From the NCBI GenBank assembly GCA_902826815.1, contig CADEGF010000051.1:1-52841 (forward strand): DNA of 52,841 nucleotides. Direction: 5' to 3'. A program made the position numbers and the translations under genes. The stretch comes from an uncultured Mycobacteriaceae bacterium (GTDB taxonomy: Bacteria; Actinomycetota; Actinomycetes; Mycobacteriales; Mycobacteriaceae). The notes beneath the pieces are model-generated. The model was not told where the DNA came from, searched no databases, and was given only the letters and a program-made list of their open reading frames with translations. Below, piece by piece: positions 8,228 to 17,445 of the stretch (positions are counted from its first letter, which is position 1; each line of letters starts with the position of its first letter).

Positions 8228-8833
8228 ATGCCCGCGTCTTCAGAGCCGTCGTCCCTGCGTGCTGAGCAGGTCGCCCAGACCCGTGCCGCGCTGGTGGGCG
8301 CGGGACGCAGGCTATTCGGCGAAAACGGCTTCCGTGACACGTCGGTGGAGGACCTGGCCCGTGAGGCACGGCTGACAACCGGTGCGCTCTACCACCACTT
8401 CCCCACCAAGACAGCCCTTTTCGAGGCCGTCTTCGTAGCGGCACACATGGAGTTGATGGCCGCTTCCCTCGAGGCGGCCAAGGACGCCAAGGATGGCCTG
8501 GACGAGCTGGCGCTTGGCTTCGATGCATTCCTCGACGGAGTGCTCCAGCCGGATGTGCAGCGGATTCTGGTGCTCGACGGCCCCGCGGTGCTGGGGTTGG
8601 CCCGCTACACCGAGCTGGACGAGAAGTACGCCCACGCGGTGATCGTGCACTCGCTGAAGGAAGCCGCGGAATGCGGCGCGATCGAGATCGACGATCCCGA
8701 GACCGCGACGCGGCTGCTGCTCGGCGCCTTGACGCGGGGGGCAATGCTCATCGCGAACTCCCCCAACCCGGTGAAGACGCGACACGCGGTTGCCAAGTCG
8801 ATGCGGGCGCTTCTGAACAGCTTTCTGCCATGA
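8228..8833 (+). CDS. TetR-family transcriptional regulator
   Basis: A 201-residue regulator. I take the ATG at 8228, preceded by GAGAG at good distance; a TTG at 8213 is an alternative. The N-terminal helix-turn-helix covers about residues 16-60 with FGENGFRDTSVEDLAREARLT and the typical GALYHHFPTK recognition segment. The C-terminal ligand domain is of the common mycobacterial TetR_C type. It is divergent from the isomerase/NDH-2 pair, whose promoter region contains a symmetric site, so it likely represses that pair and itself. The next gene overlaps its stop by four bases. Ligand unknown. Confidence 0.9.
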   Translation: MPASSEPSSLRAEQVAQTRAALVGAGRRLFGENGFRDTSVEDLAREARLTTGALYHHFPTKTALFEAVFVAAHMELMAASLEAAKDAKDGLDELALGFDAFLDGVLQPDVQRILVLDGPAVLGLARYTELDEKYAHAVIVHSLKEAAECGAIEIDDPETATRLLLGALTRGAMLIANSPNPVKTRHAVAKSMRALLNSFLP

Positions 8834-9639
8834 CGCGATCGCGGCCGCAGCGCCGCTGGGATCCGTTCCGACCGCTCGACCTGCTTGCGTCGTTGTGGTC
8901 GACGGCCGCCGTCGCGCCGATGAACACCGGTGCAGCCGCCGCATACCGGACGCTTTTCATGACGCTGCGCAGGCTGGTGGTGGGACGCGAGCTGTCGGTC
9001 CGGCTCGACGAAGGCGACATCACGCTGACCGTCACCGAGTTCGACTCCAACCTCGACATCCGCGGTCTTGCGGTTGGCCAACTCAGCGATGTCCGGCTGG
9101 CTGCACGCGATATCCGATGGGACAACAACAGATTGGATCGCGCCACCGCAGTACTGCACAATGTGCACCTGCGCCCCGCCGCACCGCCGGTCCTGGTTGC
9201 CGCGCCGGTGGATCTGTCGGTCGAACTCCCCGCAGACGGTCTCGACGAACTGTTCCGACTGGTGGCTCCGCGGCTGGCAGGCGAGATCGGCGAGGACGGT
9301 ATCGCACGGTTGCGGCTCGCGCGTCGACCCGGCCTCGGCCACCTCGAAGTGGATGCGGTCCTCGACGGATCGACGCTGTGGCTGCGCCCGCGGGGCTTGG
9401 TGCTACGCCGCAAACGAGTCGGACTGCCCGTTCGCACACCCGGATACCGGGTGCAGTTGCCTGAGCTGCCGCACGGACTTCAGTTGACGGGCATCAGCAT
9501 TCAGCCCGACAAACTTTGTCTGTCCGGCAGCCTTGCGGCGTGGAGCATCGACGTTCCCGGTACGCGCATTGAGGACGTCATCAGCCAGCTCAGCGTGGTG
9601 GGCCGGCCGCTCAACCTGACCCGTTTCGGCCGCGGTTAA
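8830..9639 (+). CDS. DUF2993 / LmeA-like protein
   Basis: A 269-residue protein whose ATG at 8830 overlaps the TetR stop (ATGA). The sequence has repeated short beta-rich segments such as ITLTVTEFDSNLDIRGLAVGQLSDVRLAARDI, in keeping with DUF2993 proteins, a group that includes the mycobacterial phospholipid-binding protein LmeA. Unlike LmeA it has no obvious cleavable signal peptide, only a moderately hydrophobic N-terminus after a basic start. A role at the inner membrane or in lipid handling is possible, from family only. It is followed by an SGNH esterase gene. Confidence 0.55.
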   Translation: MTRSRPQRRWDPFRPLDLLASLWSTAAVAPMNTGAAAAYRTLFMTLRRLVVGRELSVRLDEGDITLTVTEFDSNLDIRGLAVGQLSDVRLAARDIRWDNNRLDRATAVLHNVHLRPAAPPVLVAAPVDLSVELPADGLDELFRLVAPRLAGEIGEDGIARLRLARRPGLGHLEVDAVLDGSTLWLRPRGLVLRRKRVGLPVRTPGYRVQLPELPHGLQLTGISIQPDKLCLSGSLAAWSIDVPGTRIEDVISQLSVVGRPLNLTRFGRG

Positions 9640-9678
9640 CGCATGCGCGGGCCCACCCCAGGCTTTAAAGTCACGCGC

Positions 9679-10455
9679 ATGGCGCGCGGCGGGTACCACC
9701 GTTACGTGGCCCTTGGCGACAGCCAGACCGAGGGGCTATGGGACGGAAACGATTCCGACGGCATCGTCGGCTTCGCCGACAGGCTGGCCGTACAGCTCGA
9801 CGGACTTCAACCCGGCCTGCGGTACGCCAACCTCGCGATCCGCGGCCGCCGGATCCGCGACGTCCTCGACGACCAACTGCCCCGCGCCCTTGCGATGCGG
9901 CCGGACTTGATCAGCATGTGTGTCGGAATGAACGACATCACGCGGCCGGGAAGGCTTTTCGGGCCCGCTCTTGCCGACCTCGACGTCCTGCACGAACGGC
10001 TCGCGCAGTCCGGCGCGACGGTGCTGACGACCACGTTTCCCGACATCGGACAGATCGTCCCGATCGGCAGGATTCTGACCACACGGGTGCTGCGGATGAA
10101 CGAGGCTATCGTGACGGCGGCGGAGCGCTACGGATTCAAGCTGGTCGACCTCTGGGGTGCGGCGTCGATGGCCGGGCCGGGCGTCTGGAGCGACGACCGC
10201 ATACACGGTTCGACGTACGGGCACACGCTGTTCGCCGCCGCGGCCGCAGAAGCCCTCGATTTGCCTGGCAGCAACCATGACTGGGCACAGGCCGGGCCTG
10301 GTTCCTTCAGGCAGACGATACGTTCACGGGCGTATTCGCAGCTGCTGTGGACTCAGAACATGCTTGCGCCGTGGATATGGGACCAGGCCCGCGGACTATC
10401 CAGCGGCGACGGACGCGAGCCGAAGCGGCCCGAGATGGTCAGCCTGGTCGGTTAG
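9679..10455 (+). CDS. SGNH/GDSL-family hydrolase (esterase or lipase)
   Basis: A 258-residue enzyme if started at ATG 9679; another ATG at 9643 adds 12 residues and sits only four bases after the previous stop. The SGNH blocks are present: GDSQTEG with nucleophile S15, block III GMND at 83-86, and D173-R-I-H176 giving the catalytic Asp and His. The family hydrolyses ester or thioester bonds of lipids, acylated sugars or small esters. There is no clear signal peptide, so it seems cytoplasmic. Its stop codon overlaps the stop of the convergent DUF732 gene (TTAG). Confidence 0.85.
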   Translation: MARGGYHRYVALGDSQTEGLWDGNDSDGIVGFADRLAVQLDGLQPGLRYANLAIRGRRIRDVLDDQLPRALAMRPDLISMCVGMNDITRPGRLFGPALADLDVLHERLAQSGATVLTTTFPDIGQIVPIGRILTTRVLRMNEAIVTAAERYGFKLVDLWGAASMAGPGVWSDDRIHGSTYGHTLFAAAAAEALDLPGSNHDWAQAGPGSFRQTIRSRAYSQLLWTQNMLAPWIWDQARGLSSGDGREPKRPEMVSLVG

Positions 10456-10835
10456 AAGCCGAGCAGGCCGAGCGGGATCGGAGACTGGCCGCCGCCGACC
10501 GACTCCAGCACCCGCGGGCACAGGAACGAGATCGCCAGCCCGGTGAACATGTTCGCCCCGCCGAGCGACATACCGGTCGAGTCGGCGACCGTGGCCGCCG
10601 CGTCGGCGGCGGTCTGGCCGGGTTCGGACAACATCGGGCAGACGGACTGGCCGACGGCGACGAGATTGGCCGGGTCGGTGGTGCCGCCGAGGCCCGTACT
10701 CGTGACCGCGTTCAGAAACGCGTCGGTGCCGGGATCGGCCTGGGCCGGCGTCGCCAACAGCGAGGCCGCCGCGGTCACTCCAGCGAACATGGTGATCAGG
10801 CGAACGGGCCTGGAAAGTCTGCGCACCTGCAGCAT
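10452..10835 (-). CDS. Exported DUF732-type protein
   Basis: A 127-residue protein from ATG 10835, with a basic start, a hydrophobic stretch and a cleavage site near TPAQA (about residue 33), so it is Sec-exported. The mature domain, DPGTDAFLNAV followed by a cysteine in SVCPML and another in FLCP, fits the helical DUF732 family found in many mycobacterial secreted proteins. No function is established for the family. It is divergent from the methyltransferase gene and convergent with the SGNH gene, with the stop codons overlapping. Confidence 0.75.
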   Translation of the reverse strand: MLQVRRLSRPVRLITMFAGVTAAASLLATPAQADPGTDAFLNAVTSTGLGGTTDPANLVAVGQSVCPMLSEPGQTAADAAATVADSTGMSLGGANMFTGLAISFLCPRVLESVGGGQSPIPLGLLGF

Positions 10836-10890
10836 CGTAGAGGACCGACCGATTGCGGGCTAACCGGCGGCTTTCAACTAGGCTGTGACG

Positions 10891-11772
10891 ATGGTGAAAT
10901 CACCCGACGGGGGCGGTGAACTGAAGCCGCATTTCGAGGACGTCCAGGCGCACTACGACCTGAGTGACGACTTCTTCCGGCTCTTCCTCGACCCGACGCA
11001 GACCTACAGCTGCGCGTACTTCGAGCGCGACGATATGACGCTCGAGGAGGCGCAGCTCGCCAAGATCGATCTGTCCCTTGGCAAGCTCGGCCTTGCGCCG
11101 GGTATGACGCTGCTCGACGTCGGGTGCGGCTGGGGCGCCACGATGCGCCGGGCCATCGAGAAATACGACGTGAATGTCGTCGGGCTGACGCTTTCGGAGA
11201 ATCAGGCCGCCCACGTCCAGAAGACGTTCGACGAGCTGGACAGCCCGCGCTCGAGGCGGGTGCTGTTGCAGGGCTGGGAACGGTTCGACGAGCCGGTCGA
11301 CCGAATCGTGTCCATCGGCGCGTTCGAACATTTCGGTCACGATCGCTACCCGGACTTCTTCAGGATGGCCTACGGCGTCCTGCCCGACGACGGTGTCATG
11401 CTGCTGCACACCATTGTCGGTGAGACCCCCGAGCGCGCAAGGGAACTCGGGATTCCCCTGACCTTCGAGCTGGCGCGCTTCATCAAGTTCATCATGACCG
11501 AGATCTTCCCGGGCGGACGGTTACCCTCGGTCCCCATGGTCGAGGAACGCGCTGCCGAGGGCGGGTTCAACCTGACCCGCGAGCAGTCGCTGCAGCTGCA
11601 TTACGCCCGCACCCTCGACCTGTGGGCGGCCGCGCTCGAGGCACACAAGGACGAGGCCATCGCGATCCAGTCGGTTGAGGTCTACGAGCGCTACATGAAG
11701 TACCTCACCGGCTGCGCGAAGCTGTTCCGCAACCGCCAGACCGACGTCGTCCAGTTCACGCTGGAGAAATAG
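10891..11772 (+). CDS. Mycolic acid cyclopropane/methoxy synthase-family SAM methyltransferase
   Basis: The product is about 293 residues. The ATG at 10891 has AGG at a proper distance; a GTG at 10885 is the alternative. The N-terminal [22 protein letters not shown] and [18 protein letters not shown], the SAM site LLDVGCGWG, and GAFEHFG are diagnostic of the CmaA/MmaA/PcaA/UmaA group. These enzymes transfer a methyl group from S-adenosylmethionine to double bonds of meromycolate chains on acyl carrier protein, forming cyclopropanes or methyl branches of cell-wall mycolates. Which member this is cannot be settled here. It stands alone rather than in a cluster of paralogues. Confidence 0.88.
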   Translation: MVKSPDGGGELKPHFEDVQAHYDLSDDFFRLFLDPTQTYSCAYFERDDMTLEEAQLAKIDLSLGKLGLAPGMTLLDVGCGWGATMRRAIEKYDVNVVGLTLSENQAAHVQKTFDELDSPRSRRVLLQGWERFDEPVDRIVSIGAFEHFGHDRYPDFFRMAYGVLPDDGVMLLHTIVGETPERARELGIPLTFELARFIKFIMTEIFPGGRLPSVPMVEERAAEGGFNLTREQSLQLHYARTLDLWAAALEAHKDEAIAIQSVEVYERYMKYLTGCAKLFRNRQTDVVQFTLEK

Positions 11773-11775
11773 CGG

Positions 11776-12339
11776 TCAGACGCCGTCCCACGCGGCGTCG
11801 AGGCGGTCGGCCACGTCGATGACCTTCGCCTTGACCGACGCCGGGCTGTCGATCTCCCCCGCCACGTGCGCGGCGATGAACCGCCGGATTTCGGCGTCGA
11901 CGCCTGCGACGATCCGCAACAGCTCGGCCCGCAGGGATTTCGACGTGACGTGGATCGCGATGTCGGTCGGGCGCGGCTTCTGGACGTCGAGTATCAGCAG
12001 GAGCGGCTCAGCGGCGCGCGCGACGGCGGTCAGCGAGATCTCGCCGAACACCATGAACTTCGGCTTGTCGATCTTCAGGTCGATGACCATGTCGATCTCG
12101 AGCGGTATGCGGATGGCGAAGGTGATCAGCTCGTCGATCTGTCGGGTGACGCGAGGCTCCTGGATTCGGACCTTGGCCGTGACCTTGGCGATCTTGCCCG
12201 GCCCCTGTCCCATCGGCCCCATCTCGAACTCGTCGCCTGCGATCGCGCCGATCGCGTCGCCGACGCGCTGCTCCGTCACCGCGATCTCGTAGAACCTGCG
12301 GCCGAACTCCTCGTAGGACAAGTACTCGTAGCCATCCAT
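11776..12339 (-). CDS. Conserved hypothetical protein
   Basis: A 187-residue protein from ATG 12339 with no signal peptide or membrane span. It starts YEYLSYEEFGRRFYEIAV, then a beta-rich middle with alternating hydrophobic residues (KVTAKVRIQEP, FMVFGEISLTAV) and a helical C-terminal part. The pattern suggests a lipid- or ligand-binding beta barrel, but I do not recognise the family. It is convergent with the mycolate-type methyltransferase with a three-base gap. Confidence 0.7.
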   Translation of the reverse strand: MDGYEYLSYEEFGRRFYEIAVTEQRVGDAIGAIAGDEFEMGPMGQGPGKIAKVTAKVRIQEPRVTRQIDELITFAIRIPLEIDMVIDLKIDKPKFMVFGEISLTAVARAAEPLLLILDVQKPRPTDIAIHVTSKSLRAELLRIVAGVDAEIRRFIAAHVAGEIDSPASVKAKVIDVADRLDAAWDGV

Positions 12340-12458
12340 AGGCCTCTACAGTCTCATGCCCACCGGTCAAACGGAGCGCACTATCCGCACCCGAGAGACC
12401 CAAATGCTTACCCGACCAGGGCTGTACCGATAGGCTCTCGGCGAGGAAGGTGGGGACA

Positions 12459-12887
12459 ATGATTCGCGAAGCAGTCATCGGCGCCGCACTTGTGTGCGCC
12501 GCAGTGGGAAGTGCGCAGGTCGCCGGGGCTGATCCGAACGAGGAGAACCTGTACTTCGACAGGCCCGGCCGATACGACACCGACGTGCCGTTCATGAATT
12601 ACGAGGCGCGACTGTCCGCGCCGTGCGACAACTTCGAGATCAACACGTTCGGGCGGGGCCCAGGCGGCGAACCGCTGCAGTGTCACTGGATCCCCAACCA
12701 GTGGCCGCCGGTGACCACCGGCTTCTGGGTGATCTCGCCCGAGATCTTCGGCGTGCAGGAGATCGGCAGCCAGTGCCCGAGCGATCAGGCGGCCGCGCAG
12801 GCGCCCGACGGGCGGCCCCTTCTGTGCCTGGGTGAGCAGGGCTGGCAGCCCGGCTTCTTCACCGGTACCGGGTTCTGGCCCACCTAA
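12459..12887 (+). CDS. Small secreted protein
   Basis: A 142-residue protein. The ATG at 12459 has GAGGAAGG eight bases upstream, which favours it over the GTG at 12450. Residues 1 to about 24 are a signal peptide ending GADP. The mature part has several cysteines (PCDNF, LQCHW, SQCPSD, LLCLG) and tryptophan-rich stretches, as in other small extracellular mycobacterial proteins. Its role is unknown. A related type of protein (124 residues, also with PCDN/PCDDK-type cysteines) is encoded at 43772-44146. Confidence 0.75.
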   Translation: MIREAVIGAALVCAAVGSAQVAGADPNEENLYFDRPGRYDTDVPFMNYEARLSAPCDNFEINTFGRGPGGEPLQCHWIPNQWPPVTTGFWVISPEIFGVQEIGSQCPSDQAAAQAPDGRPLLCLGEQGWQPGFFTGTGFWPT

Positions 12888-12894
12888 ACCGCCG

Positions 12895-13359
12895 TTAGCG
12901 CCGTCCCTCGAAATGTCGCCGGATCCCGGCGAGCATCTCGGTATGCGCCTCGACGGCTTTTTGCACGGTCATTGACGCCAGCGGTCGCGGCGCTTCGATC
13001 CCGATCCGCTCGGTGACGCGCGTTCCAGGCCCGGTTGGCTCGAAAGACACCGTGCCCCGAAGCCGAACTCGAGGGAACTGTTCGGCTTCTGTCCTCACGT
13101 CGCCCATCAGCGGAACATGAAGTCGGGCAACGTAGCTCGTGCGCAGATGCAGCGACCCCACCGGGATCCGGTCTGTCACCCGGTAGGTCTGCACATAGCC
13201 GTCGGCGTTCTCGTTGCGCTCGACGGTTCGCACGGAGACGACGAGGGGGTGTACCAGCCTGATGTTATCGAGGTCGGCGTAGAAGGCGCGTACATCCTCG
13301 GGCCTGCCGGGCACGTCCTCGGAGAGCGTTCGCTCAACCCTCGTGATCCACCGACTCAC
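12895..13359 (-). CDS. SRPBCC-family (polyketide cyclase/START-like) protein
   Basis: About 154 residues from a GTG at 13359; a TTG at 13368 is in frame. The arrangement of RTLSEDVPGRPEDVRAFYADLDN, a central beta sheet and a long C-terminal helix (MTVQKAVEAHTEML) is that of the SRPBCC helix-grip fold, which binds hydrophobic ligands. It is divergent from the molybdenum hydroxylase operon, which also contains a CoxG-like SRPBCC protein, but a link is not shown. Confidence 0.75.
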   Translation of the reverse strand: MSRWITRVERTLSEDVPGRPEDVRAFYADLDNIRLVHPLVVSVRTVERNENADGYVQTYRVTDRIPVGSLHLRTSYVARLHVPLMGDVRTEAEQFPRVRLRGTVSFEPTGPGTRVTERIGIEAPRPLASMTVQKAVEAHTEMLAGIRRHFEGRR

Positions 13360-13437
13360 GGTGCACAATCTAATCGGCCGGACGGTGAGAATGTCATATG
13401 CGCATTACCGAGAATCACGTATCCGGTAGGCTCGCTG

Positions 13438-13455
13438 AGCAACTGCTTAGCAACT
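13438..13455. repeat. Direct heptamer repeat upstream of the molybdenum hydroxylase operon
   Basis: AGCAACT occurs at 13438-13444 and again at 13449-13455, eleven bases apart, about one helical turn. It lies 42-59 bases upstream of the large-subunit start in a 137-base divergent control region. Direct repeats on the same helix face can bind an activator dimer; no regulator for this operon is visible next to it. Confidence 0.3.
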
Positions 13456-13496
13456 TGTCGTGACGGACCCATCGACGACGGATCGGAGCGTTTGCC

Positions 13497-15851
13497 ATGA
13501 CGTCAACGGATCAAGCCGTCGCAACCCGATATGCGGGCGCCCGCGTCCCCCGAGTCGAAGACACGCGCCTGCTCACCGGTCACGGAACATTCGTCGACGA
13601 TGTGTCCCGACCGGGCATGCTGCACGCCTGTTTCGTCCGCAGCCCTTTTGCCAAGGCGCGCATCAACAGCATCGACGCGGCCGCCGCTCTGGCCCTGCCC
13701 GGCGTGCAGGCGGTGTTCGTGGCCGAGGACCTGAACGCCGACGTCAAAGAGGCCTGGCACGCGGTCGCGGGTAAGGACATCCCCGACACACCGCGGCCTC
13801 CGCTTGCCGAAGGCGAGGCGAGGTTCGTCGGCGACCCGGTCGCGCTCGTCATCGCCGACTCGCGCTATGTCGCGGAGGACGCCGTCGAACTCGTCGACGT
13901 CGACTACGACCCCATGCCTGCGGTGGCCGACTTCACTCAGGCTGTTCGGCTGGCCGCCGAGTCCGCCGTCGTCGTGCACGACGCCTACCCCGACAACGTG
14001 GCAGGCGGAATGGGCGGGGCGCCGCCCGATGAGGAAATCTTCTCGTCGGCTGCACACGTGGCATCGGCGCATGTGTACCAGCAGATCCACGCGCCGGTCC
14101 CGATCGAGACGCGCGGCCTGGTCGCCGAGTGGGAGGCGGCGTCACGCGAGCTGACGATGTGGGCGTCGACGCAGACTCCGCACGAACTGCGTGCGTTCGC
14201 CGCCCGACTGCTCGGCATCCCCGCGCAGAACGTCCGGGTCATCATGCGCGACACCGGCGGAGGATTCGGCCAGAAGGTCGTCCCGATGCGCGAGGACATG
14301 TGCATCATGCTGGCCGCCCGCAAGGTGTCCAGCGCGCTGAAGTGGATCGAGGACCGCCGCGAGAACCTGATGTCGGCGGGCCAGGCCCGCCACGTCGACG
14401 GCGACGTGCGGATGGCGTTCGACGACGACGGCAACATCCTCGCCGCCGATATCGACTTCGTGCAGGATGTCGGGGCATATCCGACTCCCTATCCGGTGCT
14501 GACCACCGCGGCGATCGGCATGTTCTTCCCGGGCCCGTACCGGGTTCCCAAGGCAAGCTTCAACTACAAGACGGTGTTCTCGAACACCTCGGGCCTGGCC
14601 GCCTACCGCGGGCCGTGGCAGTACGAAACCCTCACCCGCGAAATACTTCTCGATATCGCGGCGCGCAAGATGGATATGGACCCTGTCGAGCTGCGCCGCC
14701 GCAACATCCTGCGCGGTGACGAGATGCCCTACTTCAATCCCAACGGCATGCCCTACGACCACGTCGCACCGGCCGACACGTTCGAACAGGCCGTGAAGAT
14801 CCTCGACCACGAGGGTTTCCGCAAGGAGCAGCGCGACGCGTTGGACGAGGGCCGCTACATCGGTCTCGGGTTCTCGGCGTACGTCGAGCCGACCGGCGCG
14901 GCGACAGGGCATCTGGGCACCGAGGGCGCGACGATCCGGATGGAACCCACCGGCAAGATCAACGTCTACGTCAACGGCGGATCGACCGGGAACAGCATCG
15001 AGACGACCGTGGTCCAACTGACCGCCGACGCTCTGGGAGCCGATATCGAGGACGTCTCGACGATCCAGGGCGACACCGCCGTGACGCCGTACGGGGCGGG
15101 TACGCAGGGCAGCCGCAGCGGCCCGATGACCGCGGGCGCCGTCAACGAAGCAGGCACGATCCTGCGCAAGCAGATCGTCGCGATGGCCGCCCACCGACTC
15201 GAGGTCGACGAATCGGCCATCGAGCTCGCCAACTCGCGGGCTGTCGTCCGCGACGACCAGGAGAAGGGCGTCAGCTTCGCCGATCTGGCGTATCGCTCCT
15301 ACTACGAGCCGTCGCAACTCCCTGAGGGGATGGGCGCGCTCGAGGCCACCGCCAGATTCACCTCGCAGACAATGATCCACTGGGCCAACGCAACTCACGC
15401 ATGCACCTGTGAAGTGGAGGTCGAGACCGGGCATGTCACGCTGACGCGTTACATCGTCAGCGAGGATGTCGGCCCGATGATCAACCCGAACGTCGTGGAG
15501 GGTCAGATCGCGGGCGGCACCGTGCAGGGCATCGGGGGCGCGCTGCTGGAGAACATGGTCTACGACGACGACGGCAACCCGCTCTCGTCGACCTTCGTCG
15601 ACTATCTGCTGCCGACGGCCACCGAGGTGCCTTCGATCGAATACGGCCACGTCGAGATCCCGGGCCCAGGGGTCGGCGGATACAAGGGCTGCGGAGAAGG
15701 TGGTGCGATCGGGTCGACGCCCGCGGTGATCAACGCCGTCAACGACGCGCTCGCACCCTTGGGTGTCACCCTCACCCGGCTGCCCGCGAGCCCGGCCGCC
15801 ATCGTCGACCTGATCGAAGAAGCTAAAGCCAGGCCTGGAAAGGACCACTGA
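13497..15851 (+). CDS. Molybdopterin-binding large subunit, xanthine dehydrogenase/CO dehydrogenase-like family
   Basis: The 784-residue protein is the catalytic subunit of a three-subunit molybdenum hydroxylase. It has the N-terminal domain start RVEDTRLLTGHGTFVDD, molybdopterin contacts such as DTGGGFGQKV, and the catalytic glutamate E734 in CGEGGAIG near the C-terminus. The active-site loop reads AYRGPWQ (369-375). True CO dehydrogenases have AYXCSFR and the common form II group AYRGAGR, so this is unlikely to oxidise CO. Family enzymes hydroxylate aldehydes, purines or N-heteroaromatic rings with water as the oxygen source. The order large subunit, CoxG-like, FAD subunit, 2Fe-2S subunit and the two-base gap to the next gene mark an operon. 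The substrate is unknown. Confidence 0.9.
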   Translation: MTSTDQAVATRYAGARVPRVEDTRLLTGHGTFVDDVSRPGMLHACFVRSPFAKARINSIDAAAALALPGVQAVFVAEDLNADVKEAWHAVAGKDIPDTPRPPLAEGEARFVGDPVALVIADSRYVAEDAVELVDVDYDPMPAVADFTQAVRLAAESAVVVHDAYPDNVAGGMGGAPPDEEIFSSAAHVASAHVYQQIHAPVPIETRGLVAEWEAASRELTMWASTQTPHELRAFAARLLGIPAQNVRVIMRDTGGGFGQKVVPMREDMCIMLAARKVSSALKWIEDRRENLMSAGQARHVDGDVRMAFDDDGNILAADIDFVQDVGAYPTPYPVLTTAAIGMFFPGPYRVPKASFNYKTVFSNTSGLAAYRGPWQYETLTREILLDIAARKMDMDPVELRRRNILRGDEMPYFNPNGMPYDHVAPADTFEQAVKILDHEGFRKEQRDALDEGRYIGLGFSAYVEPTGAATGHLGTEGATIRMEPTGKINVYVNGGSTGNSIETTVVQLTADALGADIEDVSTIQGDTAVTPYGAGTQGSRSGPMTAGAVNEAGTILRKQIVAMAAHRLEVDESAIELANSRAVVRDDQEKGVSFADLAYRSYYEPSQLPEGMGALEATARFTSQTMIHWANATHACTCEVEVETGHVTLTRYIVSEDVGPMINPNVVEGQIAGGTVQGIGGALLENMVYDDDGNPLSSTFVDYLLPTATEVPSIEYGHVEIPGPGVGGYKGCGEGGAIGSTPAVINAVNDALAPLGVTLTRLPASPAAIVDLIEEAKARPGKDH

Positions 15852-15853
15852 AG

Positions 15854-16552
15854 GTGGAGCTGAACAACGAATTCCGAGTCGCGGTGCCCGCGGCCAAGAC
15901 GTGGCAGGTGCTCACCGATGTCGAGCGGGTCGCCCCCTGCATCCCCGGCGCCCAGCTGCTTTCGGTCGAGGGCGACGATTTCACCGGGGCGGTGAAGGTC
16001 AAGGTCGGCCCGATCACGGTGTCCTACTCCGGAGATGCCTCATTCCAGGAGAAAGACGAGCCCGCCAAGCGAGTGGTGATCAAGGCGAGCGGTAAGGAGA
16101 CGAGGGGCAACGGTAACGCGGCGGCACTCGTCACCGCCCACCTGAAGGACGAGGGCGACGCGACGCACGTTGTCATCACCACCGACCTCACCATCTCGGG
16201 TAAGGCCGCGCAGTTCGGGCGCGGTGTCCTTGCCGACGTCTCGACGAACCTGATCGGTCAGTTCGCCAGAAATCTCGAAGCCGAGCTGCTCGGTGGATCC
16301 GCACCCTCGGGAGCGACGTCGTCCTCGGCGGCTGCCGCGCCGTCCCTTGCCGCCGCCGCGGATGCCGGCGGTGACTCGGTCGATCTCCTGAAAGTCGTTG
16401 CCGTGCCGATGGCCAAGCGCTATGCGCCCGCGCTCGCGGCGGTCGCCGCAGGCGTGACGGTCGGGTTCATGCTTGGCAGGCGCAAGCGTGCGCATCCCGC
16501 CGCCGACCTCGCCGACGAACTGCAGGCGGCCCTGGCCCGGCTGTTGTCATGA
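15854..16552 (+). CDS. CoxG-like SRPBCC protein with C-terminal membrane anchor
   Basis: A 232-residue product from GTG 15854. Residues 1-150 match CoxG/carbon monoxide dehydrogenase subunit G proteins (LNNEFRVAVPAAKTWQVLTDVERVAPCIPGA pattern in part, and ADVSTNLIGQFARNLE). An alanine/serine-rich linker follows, then a short hydrophobic segment at about 195-212 (ALAAVAAGVTVGFMLG) bounded by RRKR. CoxG is known in CO oxidisers to help anchor the enzyme at the membrane, so this protein likely recruits the hydroxylase to the membrane. It lies between the large and FAD subunit genes and overlaps the latter by four bases. Confidence 0.85.
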   Translation: MELNNEFRVAVPAAKTWQVLTDVERVAPCIPGAQLLSVEGDDFTGAVKVKVGPITVSYSGDASFQEKDEPAKRVVIKASGKETRGNGNAAALVTAHLKDEGDATHVVITTDLTISGKAAQFGRGVLADVSTNLIGQFARNLEAELLGGSAPSGATSSSAAAAPSLAAAADAGGDSVDLLKVVAVPMAKRYAPALAAVAAGVTVGFMLGRRKRAHPAADLADELQAALARLLS

Positions 16553-17445
16553 AAGCGGCACGATTCGCCTACCACCGGCCCGGCACCGTCGCCGAGGCGG
16601 TGCAGATGCTCGGCGAGTTCGGTGACGACGCCAAGATTCTGGCAGGCGGGCAGAGCCTGGTGCCCATGCTCGCCATGCGGCTCACATACTTCGACAACCT
16701 GATCGACATCTCCCGAATCGACGAACTGAAGAACATCGAACTGCGCGACGACGAGCTGTCGGTGGCGGCGGGCACGCCGCATTCGTTTGTCGGGATGGAC
16801 GATGAAGTGGCCGACTCGGTGCCGCTGCTCACGCTGTCCACGCCCTACATCGGCCACTTCCAGATCAGGACCAGGGGCACCCTCGGCGGCGCGATCGCGC
16901 ATGCCGACCCGGCCGCGGAATACGCCGCTGTCGCCCTCGCGCTCGACGCCACCATCGAGGCCAGGTCACCCAGGGGCAGCCGCGATGTTGCGGCAGCCGA
17001 CTTCTTCACCGGCCTGTGGGAGACATCGCTGGCATCCGATGAGATCCTGACGGCCGTGCGGTTCCCGGTGTGGGGCGGACGGTCCGGCTTCGCGGTCGAG
17101 GAATTCACCCGCCGCCACGGCGATTTCGCGATCGCGGGCGCTACGGTCGCGGCCCAGCTCGACGATGACGACCGGGTGGCGCGCTGCGGCATCGGGCTTC
17201 TCGGGCTCGGCTCCACCCCGCTGCGCGGCTCGACTGCCGAGGCCGCGGTCGTCGGCCAGCCTGTCGATGCCGTCACCGCAGAGGAAGTCGGCAGGCTCGC
17301 GATGAGCGGACTCTCCGACATTCCCGCCGATCTGCAGGGGTCGGCCGACTACCGATCCCGCGTCGGCGCCGCGATGGTGGCAAGGGCGTGGGCCGCGGCA
17401 ATTCGCCAGGCACAGACGTCCGAAACGGAGGCGATCCATGCATGA
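16549..17445 (+). CDS. FAD-binding medium subunit of molybdenum hydroxylase (CoxM-like)
   Basis: 298 residues from ATG 16549, overlapping the CoxG-like stop (ATGA). The FAD site motifs KILAGGQSLVPMLAMR (about residues 29-44) and TRGTLGGAIAHADPAAE (about 107-123) are diagnostic of the medium subunit of the xanthine dehydrogenase/CO dehydrogenase family. The subunit passes electrons from the iron-sulphur protein to an acceptor such as quinone or NAD. A CO_deh_flav_C-type domain forms the last 100 residues. It overlaps the small subunit gene by eight bases. Confidence 0.92.
   Translation: MKAARFAYHRPGTVAEAVQMLGEFGDDAKILAGGQSLVPMLAMRLTYFDNLIDISRIDELKNIELRDDELSVAAGTPHSFVGMDDEVADSVPLLTLSTPYIGHFQIRTRGTLGGAIAHADPAAEYAAVALALDATIEARSPRGSRDVAAADFFTGLWETSLASDEILTAVRFPVWGGRSGFAVEEFTRRHGDFAIAGATVAAQLDDDDRVARCGIGLLGLGSTPLRGSTAEAAVVGQPVDAVTAEEVGRLAMSGLSDIPADLQGSADYRSRVGAAMVARAWAAAIRQAQTSETEAIHA

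Noticed and set aside
14142-15848. Leftward open frame of 568 codons inside the molybdenum hydroxylase large-subunit gene
   Set aside because: The opposite strand encodes an unmistakable conserved enzyme; the antisense product is Arg/Asp/His-rich with no motif.
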